Source of the DNA: Aquanectria penicillioides
Lineage: Eukaryota > Ascomycota > Sordariomycetes > Hypocreales > Nectriaceae
Reading direction: 5' to 3'
Length of the DNA stretch: 64,000 nucleotides
NCBI GenBank assembly: GCA_003415625.1
Contig: PYIU01000002.1
Location: forward strand, 5,084,001-5,148,000
Shown in pieces: positions 38,301 through 48,305 of the stretch. The notes beneath the pieces were generated by a model. That model was not told where the DNA came from. It saw only the letters and a list, made by a program, of their open reading frames with translations, and made no database searches. Every line of letters starts with the position of its first letter. Position 1 is the stretch's first letter. Made by a program: the position numbers and the translations under genes.

Positions 38301-38640
38301 TTAAGATACTGGTGAGAGCCCGTAGTATCTAAACATTATAGGATATAACTTACATCGAGTGAATTGATACCTTACCCCGTCGAAATCCCCGAGGGACCTA
38401 CAACCACCTCCAGCAAGGCGCTTCAGAAAGGCGCGAACTCTAGGAAGCATGAGATTAACTATCACGGAGTTGCCGGTCAAGTTTTGGGCCCATAGGGCTA
38501 CCGGAAGGTGAGCGAAGGCGTCAAGAATTTTCCAGGCTCCTTCAACAGGGACTTCGGAGTGGAGTGCCCGTCCACACACATCGCTGGGAGAACAACATCG
38601 ATGAGCTCTTCACACTCCGCGACATACATAATAGAAGAAA
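38301..38640 (-). pseudogene. Possible gene relic, unidentified
   Basis: Two overlapping minus-strand frames look coding. The upstream one contains MYVAECEELIDVVLP and the downstream one GAWKILDAFAHLPVALWAQ followed by a basic amphipathic stretch. They would join if a CCC run near 38588-38590 had one more base, and the second ends at a GTAAGT donor near 38353. I do not recognise the protein. It may be a remnant of a larger spliced gene. Confidence 0.35.
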
Positions 38641-39314
38641 TGGCTAATTCTTGTTTTCAATGTTGACAAATGAGAAAATTAAAACGTGAACAGGACAATG
38701 ATCAAGTGGTGAGGGGGTTTATCCTTGCTTTTGCAATGGGTTTTTTTTCTCAGTAGCTATATAGTGTACAATACGCTGTTTCAAGGTTTTAATAAGATCG
38801 GAACACTGAATAAGCATTCACGCTCGCTCTCCTGTCAATATTTTGGGCTGTGCAGAACTGAAAGTGCCTAGTAAGAACCAGTTAAAATAATCGCCCGGAA
38901 CTCTCAGTTAATAGCTCAATTCACACCTTGCTTGATTGGTAGGCTAATTTGGAAACTTGAAGTTGATCGAATGAATTCCCCTGATATGTGTTGCACGGCA
39001 ACAAAAAGAATATCAGCTTTCCTGTAACAGGAGGGAGGCAATACACCTCAGTTGCAATAGACGAGTCGCCGCTACAGCAAAAGATCCAACAGCAATCGCA
39101 GTCGCTGGGATTGCTGAGTGCCTCACATCCGTCTATAACATCCAGTTTGTCGGAATGTTGCAATTTTTTATTTCTCTTTAGGAGGAGGAGTTAAGTGCAT
39201 CTATCTTATAGTGAGCTTGTTTTATATTTAGCTTAAACAAGTCTAATCCATTATTCCTTTAAAACGAATACATTCTAGATATAGCAATGCTTACACTTAA
39301 AGATACCTATCTTC

Positions 39315-39433
39315 TATAGCATTAAGGTATACCCATAAACTTAACTATAGAAAAATTCACACCAACTCATCACTTAAGTAGACATATCGAAAAATTGATC
39401 ATGGATTTAAACTAAGGTCTATGCGTAGTGTCC
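39315..39433. repeat. Diverged repeat, copy A
   Basis: About 115 bp whose landmarks (TAAGGTATAC, AACTCATCACTTAAGTA, GGTCTATGCGTAG) recur in the same order and orientation in copy B at 40526-40640, with many substitutions. AT-rich and non-coding. Confidence 0.6.
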
Positions 39434-40231
39434 GGTATCTAAAAAGACATTCTATTTATAGTTTCCGGATAATGCAACGTCCAAAATCCCATAAAGATTA
39501 AAAAAAAAAACATACAACAGCCGGGATTCGCTGGTCGCCACCGACCCAACCACGAGTCGGCCCTTCATAACTCTTGTCTGCGTGACGCCTTGAAAAAAAA
39601 AGAAACAGACACAGATCAGCTGGCAATCTTGCTACTGCATATTATGAATCAACCATCATTGATAAGTAACACGCGGGTCCATTGGCGTTTGCAGACTAGT
39701 AGGGTAATCGGCACTGCAAGCCTCCCTGAGATTTTACCCACGAGTGGTATGCACAGCGGCCGGGAGACGCGTGGCAAGAGCGAATTTCGCTCCATCGAGC
39801 GTCTTCGGCTTTTATCAACCATGTTAGGGAGCGTCTTTCCCTGCTCAGCTGTGCTATAACAGCTTGCATGTGGAGACTCTCGTCAAGGTGCAGACACGAA
39901 GATTGCTCGACTCGTCCATGGGGAAAGAGTGGCAGTACTGGTGGACTGCTGATCAATCGAGTGTAGAACCATTCTAATTTGAGATTGATCTGATCTATTC
40001 GCAGTGATATCGGATTAGTCTGGCTTGCTTTCACTTGGAACAATTTTTGTGAAGTCCAGGTACGGCTCACAAAAGGCAGGATTGAAGATAGGTCACAAGG
40101 GTGCTTTGAAGGTGAAATACATCGGAGTAGAGCCTATCCACTTCCTCCGTCTTGATCACAGTCTTTATTGCTGCCCGAAAGCTGGCCCACACCGTTTATT
40201 TCTCTCTCTCTCTTTAAAGCATTTAGGATAT

Positions 40232-40420
40232 TGATAGCAGCGATGAACCATGGTGGGGGATATAGAATATCTTCTCGTATGTTCCCAACCTGGACGTGCT
40301 GGAGGAGGTGAGTCGCGTACAACAACAAATGTTTCTTTTTCCAACGATACAAATCGCATATAGAGCTGTGCGGAAAGATAGACTCAACTCTATCGTAATG
40401 ATTATAGTCTTGTTTTAACT
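40232..40420 (-). pseudogene. Degenerate copy of the secreted-protein first exon and intron
   Basis: Aligns by eye to 37686-37860. Shared landmarks include the ACCATGG site, the ATCTTCTCGTATG/ATTTTCTCATACG splice-donor area, and the TGGACGTGC-GGAGGAG block encoding SPPPARP. Many differences are C/T or G/A transitions. The start codon is lost: the + strand CAT of the intact copy is TAT here. Similarity ends before exon 2, so this is a partial duplicate that cannot make the protein. Confidence 0.7.
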
Positions 40421-40525
40421 GGCACTTTACTAAATAAGAAAATTTCTTTCTATTCCACCCTCCCCCCTTCTCTTTTTTTTATAAAAAAAGAATACTAAAA
40501 TAATATTTTGACTGCTCCCCCGTGT

Positions 40526-40640
40526 ATTATGCCATCAAGGTATACCAGTATACTCAATGAGAAATTTACAATAACCTATCACTCATGTAAACACATTACT
40601 GATTTGAGTAGTATATCGACCAGAGTCTATGAGTAATATT
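40526..40640. repeat. Diverged repeat, copy B
   Basis: Direct-orientation partner of 39315-39433, located just beyond the degenerate exon copy. Matches include CAAGGTATACC, ACCTATCACTCATGTAA and AGTCTATGAGTA. Confidence 0.6.
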
Positions 40641-41256
40641 TGTTATATTGAAAGAACATGTTGACAGTTCTTGAACATTGTAACACGTAGAGAGGAGTAA
40701 GAGTAGCTTGTAAAACCTCTAAAGGGAAGCCTATATGTCTTTTTTACAAAATTTTACACAGTCAGGCACCTATAAAGGTTTTCTATGTATATATGAGTAA
40801 TTTAAAGATTTGAATCGAAGATTGATGAAGTCTGTAAATACCTAAGCTTCAACCGTGAGGGCTAAGTTTGACGAGAATTCTCATATAGGTCGCACGGATT
40901 CATGTCAGGCTGCGTAATAACCATCCAACGTCACAGAGACACCTCAAACATCACAATTAAGTCATTTGTTGACATCTTGTGAGATTTCTACCCTTGGTTG
41001 GTATCATGGTGGGATCACAATGGCCATTTTTCTTTTGTGTGTGTGTGTTTGGGGGGGGGCATTCAGTGAATCACGAGGCCATTACCCGGAGGTCTACCTC
41101 AATGGCCTTTCCCAGAGCTTGAACAAAATTCTCTTTTTTCTTCCTTCATGAATTTTTTTCTCTATTTGACCTGCTCAAATCCCTTTGATCCAACAATATC
41201 TAATACGTGTTAAAAACATCATCACTATTGCGCACTGCAGCAGCTGGCTTGACGAG

Positions 41257-42657
41257 ATGTCCCAGAACAACTCAATACTGGGGCAACTCGACGCACAGAG
41301 CCTCCAAAACCTCGATTTGCTCCGTCCTGGCCACAGAGATGGATCCCAACGTATCCATAGACGTCGTCTGAATCGCTCCAGTGATGAAGAAAACAGCGAT
41401 ATTCCTTTAGATATCCATCCCAACTCCCCCGGTGCCGTGAGCGCGTTTGCCAGCATTCCGATCTTGTTGATCTCTTTTGAAACACTGATATACTTGGGTC
41501 TTTCGGTAGAAAAGGCCAGCCAGATCTGGAACGAGTGGACTCAATGGCCAGCCACGGGCCCTCGCCGCGAGGTGGATCCCGATAGCGGAGGGCTTCGGGT
41601 TACCTTCATCGACTTCATCACTGCCCGACTCGACAACTATGAGGATACCTATAATGATGACGAGGATAAGTGGCGCCAGTGCCTCAATGTCTGTGGGATG
41701 AGCACGCCTGTCCAGAATGCCATCATGGATCCTACCTTCAAGAACATCCGTCTGACAAACTCATGCGTTTTTTGGGCCAAAGACACTCTCCTTATGCGGT
41801 ATGCTGGCTTGGAAGAAATTCGTCGGGCTTCTCAACAACGCGATATGTAGCTTCGGCGCGCTGCTAATCGTCCAGGAGGTCGTGGCGGAGGAAGCGGGGG
41901 TGGAAGCGGACGAGATACGACGACCCGAGGCGAAACTCCATCCCAGGTTCAAAGGCCGGTGTCTGCCATGCAGCAGAAGACTATACCTGGTATCTCCCCG
42001 GCGCTCTGGAACTCCGATATGACCCCGGATACGATCAAAAAGCCCGGTTACATCCAGTTGTTCAAGGGAATGGACCAAGGACGGATTGCTGGTCTAATCA
42101 AAGAAAACGGGGAAGTTGGGAACATCAAGAGACTCGCAAGCTCGCCACCTTCAGACTTCAGCGGGACCCGGTCGCTCTTTTACTTCACCCCAGATTACAA
42201 AGTGGCAGAGTACTATGCGGCCTATGCGAAGCGCCGAGCAAATTGCGAATCCGTGGTCATTATCTGTTTGTCTATTCCCCAACAAGTCATCGAAGAGCTG
42301 GTAGAGCCGGATATCTAGCGTCTATATTGGCCTACTCCTCAGTGGAAGCAGCTTGTTTGGCGCTCCAAGACGAACAAATCTCTCGCCAAGCCGCTGCGAA
42401 AGTACCGCGATGCCCTCCTCATAATTGGCAACATTTCCAAAGGTGCAAACCAAATGTTTGAGAATATGCAAATTTGGGATGAGATGACCGACGCTTGCTT
42501 GCTTTGCATTGGGATGTCCAACCGAAACTCTCTAGCTGTCCAGTATGTTTTCTCTGGCGAGGAAGAAGGCCGAGAGTTTCTTGAGAATCATGGAGAGATC
42601 CAAGTATTTAGCTTTTCGGATGCTCAGCTTGAAAGATTGCTCGCAAAGGACTCCTAG
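41257..42657 (+). pseudogene. ADP-ribosyltransferase-like fungal protein interrupted by two in-frame TAG codons
   Basis: One continuous reading frame of 467 codons, broken only by TAG at 41848-41850 and 42316-42318. Residues about 50-197 form a helical N-terminal domain (LRVTFIDFITARLDN, AIMDPTFKNIRLTNSCVFW, DTLLMRYAGLEEI). A Gly-rich linker follows the first TAG. The C-terminal domain has YIQLFKGMDQGRI, SSPPSDFSGTRSLFYFTPD and AEYYAAYAKRRA, then after the second TAG YWPTPQWKQLVWRSK and a final VQYVFSGEEEGREF. The xLFKG...DFSG...FYFTP...AxxYA order resembles the ART fold of DUF3990-like proteins, with Lys where others have His or Arg; this is inference. Similar full-length proteins without interruptions are familiar from Fusarium-type genomes. 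Either a recent pseudogene or a gene needing recoding; see findings. No GT..AG intron I tried removes both stops in frame. Confidence 0.6.
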
Positions 42658-43452
42658 ATCTTATTATAGGTCTAGTTACTACTTGGAGCGCTGACTTTTT
42701 TCGAGGTAGACTATTTTCAATGAAGGGTTAGTTTTGGAGTTAGAGGCTCGAAGAATTAGTCTCCTTAGTCAGAAACACAACTTGCAGAACATTAACCAAC
42801 TTTTGCCCCCTTACTCATCAAGGTGGCTATTCAATCTCTAGTGAAGCATTTTATGAAGTGTGGGACACAATGTTCAAAACAGAAGGGTCTGAGAGAAAGC
42901 CCACGAGAGACCATCCATGTTAGGCTTGCTCATCGAGCCTGGCGAAGTGAAACGATTCAATTAGGGCGGGGTTTGCATCAACCCACCCATGTTAGTAGGA
43001 GGAGGCCTCGACGAACGTAGAGACATGGATCAATAAGGACTAAAGCCAGGGCTATTATACGGGCTTGGTTGAGACCAATGGCGTTTCTGTCACTTGTACA
43101 TGTTCATGACCGTTGTGTATTGTTTTTTCTTTAAAAAAAAAAGAAGAAGAAGAAAAGAAAAGAAATAATAACAAAGATAAACATAATTTGTTACGTTGGT
43201 TGGAAAGAAAGTCACTCTGCAAGTTTGCAAGAGGATTAAGTTGTTACTCTGGCTATGGTGGCAACAAGGCATAATTGTGCTTTGGTGCAAGTGAGAGGAG
43301 TTGACATTCAGCCCGATGCGCAGTTTCGTGCCGCAGCCTGATTTTGAATCTTGGAAATCTCCGCCCGACATATTTGCTCCTTGACCTTGACGATTGAAGA
43401 AATGTATTATATCGGAGTTGCCATCTTCATTTTTGACTGACCTGCCTTCGCG
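42658..43452. other. Intergenic, nothing supported
   Basis: About 0.8 kb of AT-rich DNA. It has an A/G-rich stretch near 43132-43168. No gene or recognisable site. Confidence 0.5.
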
Positions 43453-44240
43453 ATGTCCTCACCTCCACAAGATCGCCTTGACTTCGAGATCGCCATTGTC
43501 TGTGCGCTGCCGCTTGAGTACGCTCCTGTCTTGCTACTTCTAGACGAGTCTTGGGACAAAAACACCGATCGATATGGAAGGGCTGCTGAAGATAGGAACA
43601 TATACACTGCCAGCTGGATGGGGGCTTTGTTGTCGCTCTGGTTTTGCTACCGGAGATGGGCAAGGTCAGCACTGCGAGTAGCGCTGCTAGTTTACGATCA
43701 AGCTATCCCGGGGTCAAACTTTGTCCTCTTGAACGGCATCTGCGGCGGCGTGCCGAACCCCAACACCAAGGATGAGGCGCTCTTGGGCGATGTCATCATC
43801 GGCAAGACTGTTGTTCAGTATGGCCTCGGTAGACGATTCCCCAGACGGCTTTGAAACGAGACCCGATATTGAAGCTCAGTTTGGCAGGCTGCCAAGGCAC
43901 CTTCGGACTCACAAACACCATTCTAAGACAGAATGCGAAGAATGTTAATGGAGCCCCGGCTCAGTCTGGGATCAATCCCGCCTGCTGCCTTGTGATAGAC
44001 TCCGCTGCAATGACCAATACGTTGTGGCGAGCCGCGAACGCCTTGATAGGAATCGTGAACTGGAGGCCCAAGGGCGGACAGCAGAAGCACAGGTTCCATC
44101 CGTATTCATCGGGTGGGTTGGATCCGGCGATACAGTGCTCAAATCTGGCGAGGACCGAGATGGAATTGGTCAGAGACACAACTTGCTTGCATTTGAAATG
44201 GAGGCTGCAGGGCATCTTGGATGAGATCCCGTGTATTCCC
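43453..44240 (+). pseudogene. Decayed nucleoside-phosphorylase (PNP_UDP_1) domain of fungal NLR type
   Basis: Starts with an intact N-terminus (DFEIAIVCALPLEYAPVLLL, then DRYGRAAEDRNIYT). The family's next blocks appear in different frames: LVLLPEMGKVSTASSAASL, then LNGICGGVPNPNTKDEALLGDV, then FETRPDIEAQFGRL, and later FIGWVGSGDTVLKSGEDRD and LLAFEMEAAG. Shifts fall near 43620-43624 (G run), 43725-43726, 43839-43842 (C run) and 44210-44212 (G run), plus a TAA at 43946-43948. Some need an added base and some a lost one, which differs from the pure one-base deficits in the housekeeping genes, so genuine decay is likely. In filamentous fungi this domain is the usual N-terminal sensor or effector module of NACHT/NB-ARC proteins with ankyrin or TPR repeats; none of those modules follows here. 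Confidence 0.78.
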
Positions 44241-44440
44241 TCCCACGTTTCCGGCTACCTTTTGGACCAGAAGAGGTGGACGGAAAAAGAGAGCGTGGAG
44301 AAAAGAGAACTAGCCCTACGGCAACAATGCCTCGGGGACCTACATCCTGCCACACACTCGATACCATGGGAAACCTTGGATCCCAGCACCCTCATACACT
44401 CAAGTCTGAAGCCAGTTTGAAGCAGTGGAGGAGAAAATCA

Positions 44441-44759
44441 CATTGAACGAAACCCTTACCCAGGAATACCTGTCGCGGCATTGATATATATATATAATAA
44501 ATGTTGACTAGGAACCCGAATTGTCACATCACACCAAATACCAAGTGAGTTCTTGATACTCTAACCTCTAATTTGGTTACCATCCAGTGTTAAATATTTT
44601 AATGGCCCATCCCAAATTTACGCCGTTCATAAAAACGACATTAATGCGAAGAAAACAGAGATTTGCAAGGGGACCTTGATGACTAGTTAGGGGGAGATAA
44701 ATCGCTGGCTAGGCCTGATGACGATGATCGCACATGCTAGGTACACCACAGGAGGTTAG
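44441..44759. other. Intergenic, nothing supported
   Basis: About 320 bases between the PNP pseudogene and the end of the retropepsin-like gene. A short TA run is at 44485-44496. No gene seen. Confidence 0.5.
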
Positions 44760-45806
44760 CTACACCACATTTCTGCTTTGGTGAACCCCGTTGTTGGTAC
44801 GTCCCCCGAGCCCTTCTTCAATCTGGGCCTCTGGTGATGTGCTCATCGCTGGTCTCCGATAACGATGAAGAAACCGTGAGAAGAGTCCTGGGTTTTTGTC
44901 GATGCCACTACTATTGCTGCTGATTCTGTTCGAGTCGTGTTTCATACTTGATGTAGGCGCTGGTTGCGAGCCGGTTGCTTCATCCGGCTTTTGGGTTGCG
45001 TTGTGGCCTTCTCCAGAACTCCTCTCGGAGGCTTCTAGGTCAGACGTTGGTGTGCCTTTGCTTTCCGCTTTTTCTTGCACATCATGCTGGAGCTCTCTCT
45101 GGACATCTTGAATCATTTCGCGAAGCTCTTTCTCTCGAAGCTTCAGCTGCGCTAGATACACAGTTAGCGGCGATTGATGGCAAGCGTAATTTGCATTTAC
45201 ATCAACGTACCTTTTTTAGTCCTGGGCCCTGCCGCGACTTGCACCCGCCGAGTTCTCCTGGTGGCTTCTTCGAGGAACCTGCGGGAGCCGAGAACCATAT
45301 CGCAAGGGCAGCCTTCAACAACTAGGAATTCATTCTTTACCATGCCGTCGCACTTCTCTCTGGACCATTCCAGCTCCACACGATACTTTGGTGTGTATGT
45401 GGTTCCTTCAAAACCTACAACTTCGGACTGTTCATCCTCGGGAATGGAGATTAAATCGGTCTCGCTTAAACCCAACACTTTGAGGAAATCCAGCGACACG
45501 TGGTCTACATCGGCACCAGTGTCAAGTTTCAGGGTCGCAGGAACAACTTGAACATCATCGCCTTCCGATTCTGTTGGAATAATCCGAACATATGCGACAA
45601 CGAGGAAGTGTGTCGCTTGTAGTTCGACGAAGGCTCGGGGGTATCGGCGGTTGCTTTTATATGGGTTCTCGTTCCGGTCCGGAGGGAGGCCGACGAACTC
45701 TTCATCAAGTCTTGCCATTGCGGCCCTATAGAGGATAGTTAGTGACGTTGAAAGGAGAGTCCAGCATTTGAATTGCTTACATCATGTTATGCAATTGCGT
45801 TTGCAT
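44760..45806 (-). CDS. Retropepsin-fold (aspartic protease-like) protein
   Basis: Three exons: 45806-45781, 45725-45211, 45151-44760; 310 aa. The first splice joins a 26-nt exon (MQTQLHNM) in frame to MAAMARLDEEF; translation could instead begin at the ATG at 45718. Residues about 45-170 carry a single retropepsin-like lobe: ATLKLDTGADVDHVS with the catalytic-type Asp near 77, then FLKVLGLSE, TYTPKYRVELEW and the ILGSRRFL-like end VLGSRRFLEEA. One lobe means it would act as a dimer if active. The last exon is a coiled-coil segment (KLREKELREMIQDVQREL) followed by a polar tail. No reverse transcriptase or integrase is adjacent, so this is a host-type gene rather than a visible retroelement. 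Function unknown. Confidence 0.72.
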
Positions 45807-46279
45807 CCTTACCCTGCCTCATGGTTAGCCAAGTTCAGAACAGGCCATTAGCTGAAAGGATATACTTGCTCTGCACAGAGTTCTCGCAGGTGCCCTACCG
45901 ATTCCTTATAGAGACCATGTGCCTCTTTCCATTCGACCTCTTTGAGCACCGCCTTGGTCTGTGCCCGAAACCCGAATCTAGTTCCAGAGACGGTGTTGTG
46001 AATGGAGTCGATGAAGATCTCTAGACGGGCCCTGTGCTTGAGGCAAATGCGCCTCGCCTCCTTGGCTGAAAATGGAATCTCAATGGCATCATTTAGGATG
46101 CCTTGGCTCTCATCGACTATTTGATTGAGGATCTGCAGTTCTGCTTGTTTCAGCAAGACGGTAGCTTCTGCATCCTTGATCTTTCGAGTATATATAGATA
46201 AAAACGTTATCAAAGATGCCACGCTACTTGCCAAACCGAATATCGTGGTGGTCAAGAATAGGATGCTAGTGGAATCCAT
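45787..46279 (-). CDS. Small membrane protein, fungal N-terminal-domain type
   Basis: ATG at 46279 begins MDSTSILFLTTTIFGLASSV, a hydrophobic helix continuing to about residue 29, followed by a helical, charged region (AEATVLLKQAELQILNQIVD). The form resembles the stand-alone N-terminal domains that precede NLR or other modules in fungi; I do not recognise a named domain with certainty. Without splicing the frame ends at 45848 (143 aa). A good 52-nt intron (45865-45814, CTAAC branch site 10 nt before the acceptor) would instead end it at 45787 (146 aa). In that version the last exon overlaps, in a different frame, the first exon of the retropepsin-like gene downstream on the same strand. Confidence 0.55.
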
Positions 46280-46895
46280 ACTCTACTAGGAGCGGAGTGG
46301 TGAACTGGCTGAGCGAGAAAGATCGGTAGCGGTGAAAAGAGGAAGGAAATGTGTTGATTTTTAGTATTTGCAGGCTGTCGGGCACGTGGAAACTACGCCG
46401 GTGGCCAAATAAATGCGCGGCCATTTGCTTTGGAAGGCTGATTTGTTTCATCAAAACCTGAGATAGTCGGTCGCCTTGTTTTAGTGTCGTATGTGGCCAG
46501 GCCACTATCTATCCTTCACAGCCTGGTCGGGACTGGAGGTCCCACTGCATACACGCAGGCTCTCGTGACCATCGGAGCCCGAGTGTTGATTTGTTTGTCA
46601 GGTTTCAAACCAAGAAGGTCATGTCAAATCAATACAGCTTCAAGCTGTAGGTGCTAAAATATCGCCCACAGAGAATGAGTTCCAAGACTTTTGTGCGCCT
46701 CATTGCCTCACCGACGTCATTCAAGGTTGCCTCGTCGGGTGCGGCGTTAGGCTGCCAGCGGCTCGGCTTCTAAAAGCAACGATTGGTATTCTCTTAATAT
46801 ACAAGAGGCCTCCTAGGTGGTTCTACTGCTGTATAGAAAGCCACACCGTTCTGTCGGCGCATATGGCCTCATCCAACGCGATTTCTTTTTTGTGA
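46280..46895. other. Divergent promoter region
   Basis: Between the small membrane protein gene (-) and the DUF6594 gene (+). No coding frame of note. Confidence 0.45.
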
Positions 46896-48049
46896 ATGGA
46901 CCCATTACACCAGCTCCCCCAGACGGGATATCGCCGTTTGGCGAGATTGATGAGCGGGGACAAAAACTTGACCATTTTTCGAAGATTCGACGACGTAAAC
47001 CTCCTCTGCTTGCTTAGTCTCCAAGCAGAAATAGTAGACCTGAGAAATCAGTTCTACATTCACAGCCATGTTGACGATACAAAGGGCACCGGCGATGAGC
47101 AACAGTGGTCAAAATGTTTTAGCAAAAGCCAAAAGGAGAATAGCAAGCAGCATGAAATGTTGCAGGAGTTGACCAAGAAAATGATGACATATAGTATGTT
47201 TTCCCATCCCTTTCCCCTTCCTTTTTTCCCTATTTTTTTCTTTCTTTTTATTGCATTACATTTGACTAACCATTGCGGATTCTAGATGAGATGCTTATTC
47301 AGTGTAAGTTCCACCCTTCTGCATTTCCGCCAACCGAGCTCATGCAGCATAGATTCCGATGTGGCCAGGCTCCAGAAACCTCGTCGCAACCAACTGCAAG
47401 CCCTCAAGGACTGGTTATTTGACCCAAACGGAGGCGACATGTTCCAGGTCGGCGCCGAGCGCACAACCTGGTTCAGCGACACGCCCGTCGACCCGTCGCT
47501 CTACGTCGCCATAAAGCCCAGCTCGGAGGACGAGGACAGGTTCACAAACTGGGCCATGGACTTTGTCTCTGGGCCGTTCCACCGTCTCATCGGCGAGAGG
47601 ATATCCGCGGGACGGGTAATCGACGCCGACAGTCGGTACGTGTCCTACACGGACTCGACCATCTTCAAGATCAGCAGCGTAATCGTCACCGTCATTGCGT
47701 CCATATTGCCTCCCCTGGCTATCCTGGTGCTTGATGGGTTGCACACGACAACCCAGCGTATCGGCCTCACGGTGCTGTTCACCGCAATATTCGCTGGCAT
47801 CTTGGGGATATTTAGCAATGCGAAACGGTCTGAAGTCTTGGTTGCAACAGCTACGTATGGCCACGCCCTATTATTATTTCCAAGTTTAGATGACTGACCA
47901 ATACCAGCTTCGCCGCCGTCGAGGTCGTCTTTATTGGAAGCGCGATCCCAGGACCGGACCAGTCAGGGCTTAGTGGGAATTTGACCATGCTTGGGCCCAT
48001 CAACGGCTCAAATATGCTGCAAGCAAACCTCACCATCACGAGCAATTAG
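46896..48049 (+). CDS. DUF6594-type membrane protein
   Basis: Four exons: 46896-47193, 47286-47303 (only 18 nt), 47353-47854, 47908-48049; all introns GT..AG; 319 aa. The N-terminal part reads as the family usually does (GYRRLARLMSGDKNLTIFRR, then LLCLLSLQAEIVDL), followed after the micro-exon by LKDWLFDP. The C-terminal third has three hydrophobic helices: ISSVIVTVIASILPPLAILV, IGLTVLFTAIFAGILGIF and AAVEVVFIGSAIPG. DUF6594 proteins are widespread and multicopy in ascomycetes, often next to HET or NLR-related genes; no function is established to my knowledge. Start chosen at the first ATG before the conserved GYRRLA motif. The reading frame is intact. Confidence 0.82.
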
Positions 48050-48305
48050 GCGCGGTAAGACGATGAACAGTTATAGAATTAAGCCAAGATTTAGCTTCAA
48101 TTGGGTGTTTTATTTTAATGTATTGTATCGTGTTGTCTTGACTCCGTTATTTCGGGAACAAATGTCCCCGCAATTCGATTTTCCCAAACTACCTACCTAT
48201 GTTGAATAATCCCCACCACTTGACATGCTCCAATAACAACCAAAACCCAACATGTAGAGACGTATAAAAAGTTCAATTATTTCGTTAAAAGAAAAACAAG
48301 ACCGC

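Larger units (their letters stand above)
37838..41256. other. AT-rich accessory DNA with relics and diverged repeats
   Basis: About 3.4 kb. It contains a possible gene relic (38301-38640), a diverged repeat pair (39315-39433 and 40526-40640) and the degenerate exon copy (40232-40420). Large parts are AT-rich and without long frames, in contrast to the GC-richer housekeeping blocks. No intact gene seen. Confidence 0.55.

Noticed and set aside
41799..41850. 52-nt GT..AG intron removing the first TAG of the ART-like gene
   Set aside because: Its removal puts the downstream ART-like domain out of frame, and the second TAG would remain.
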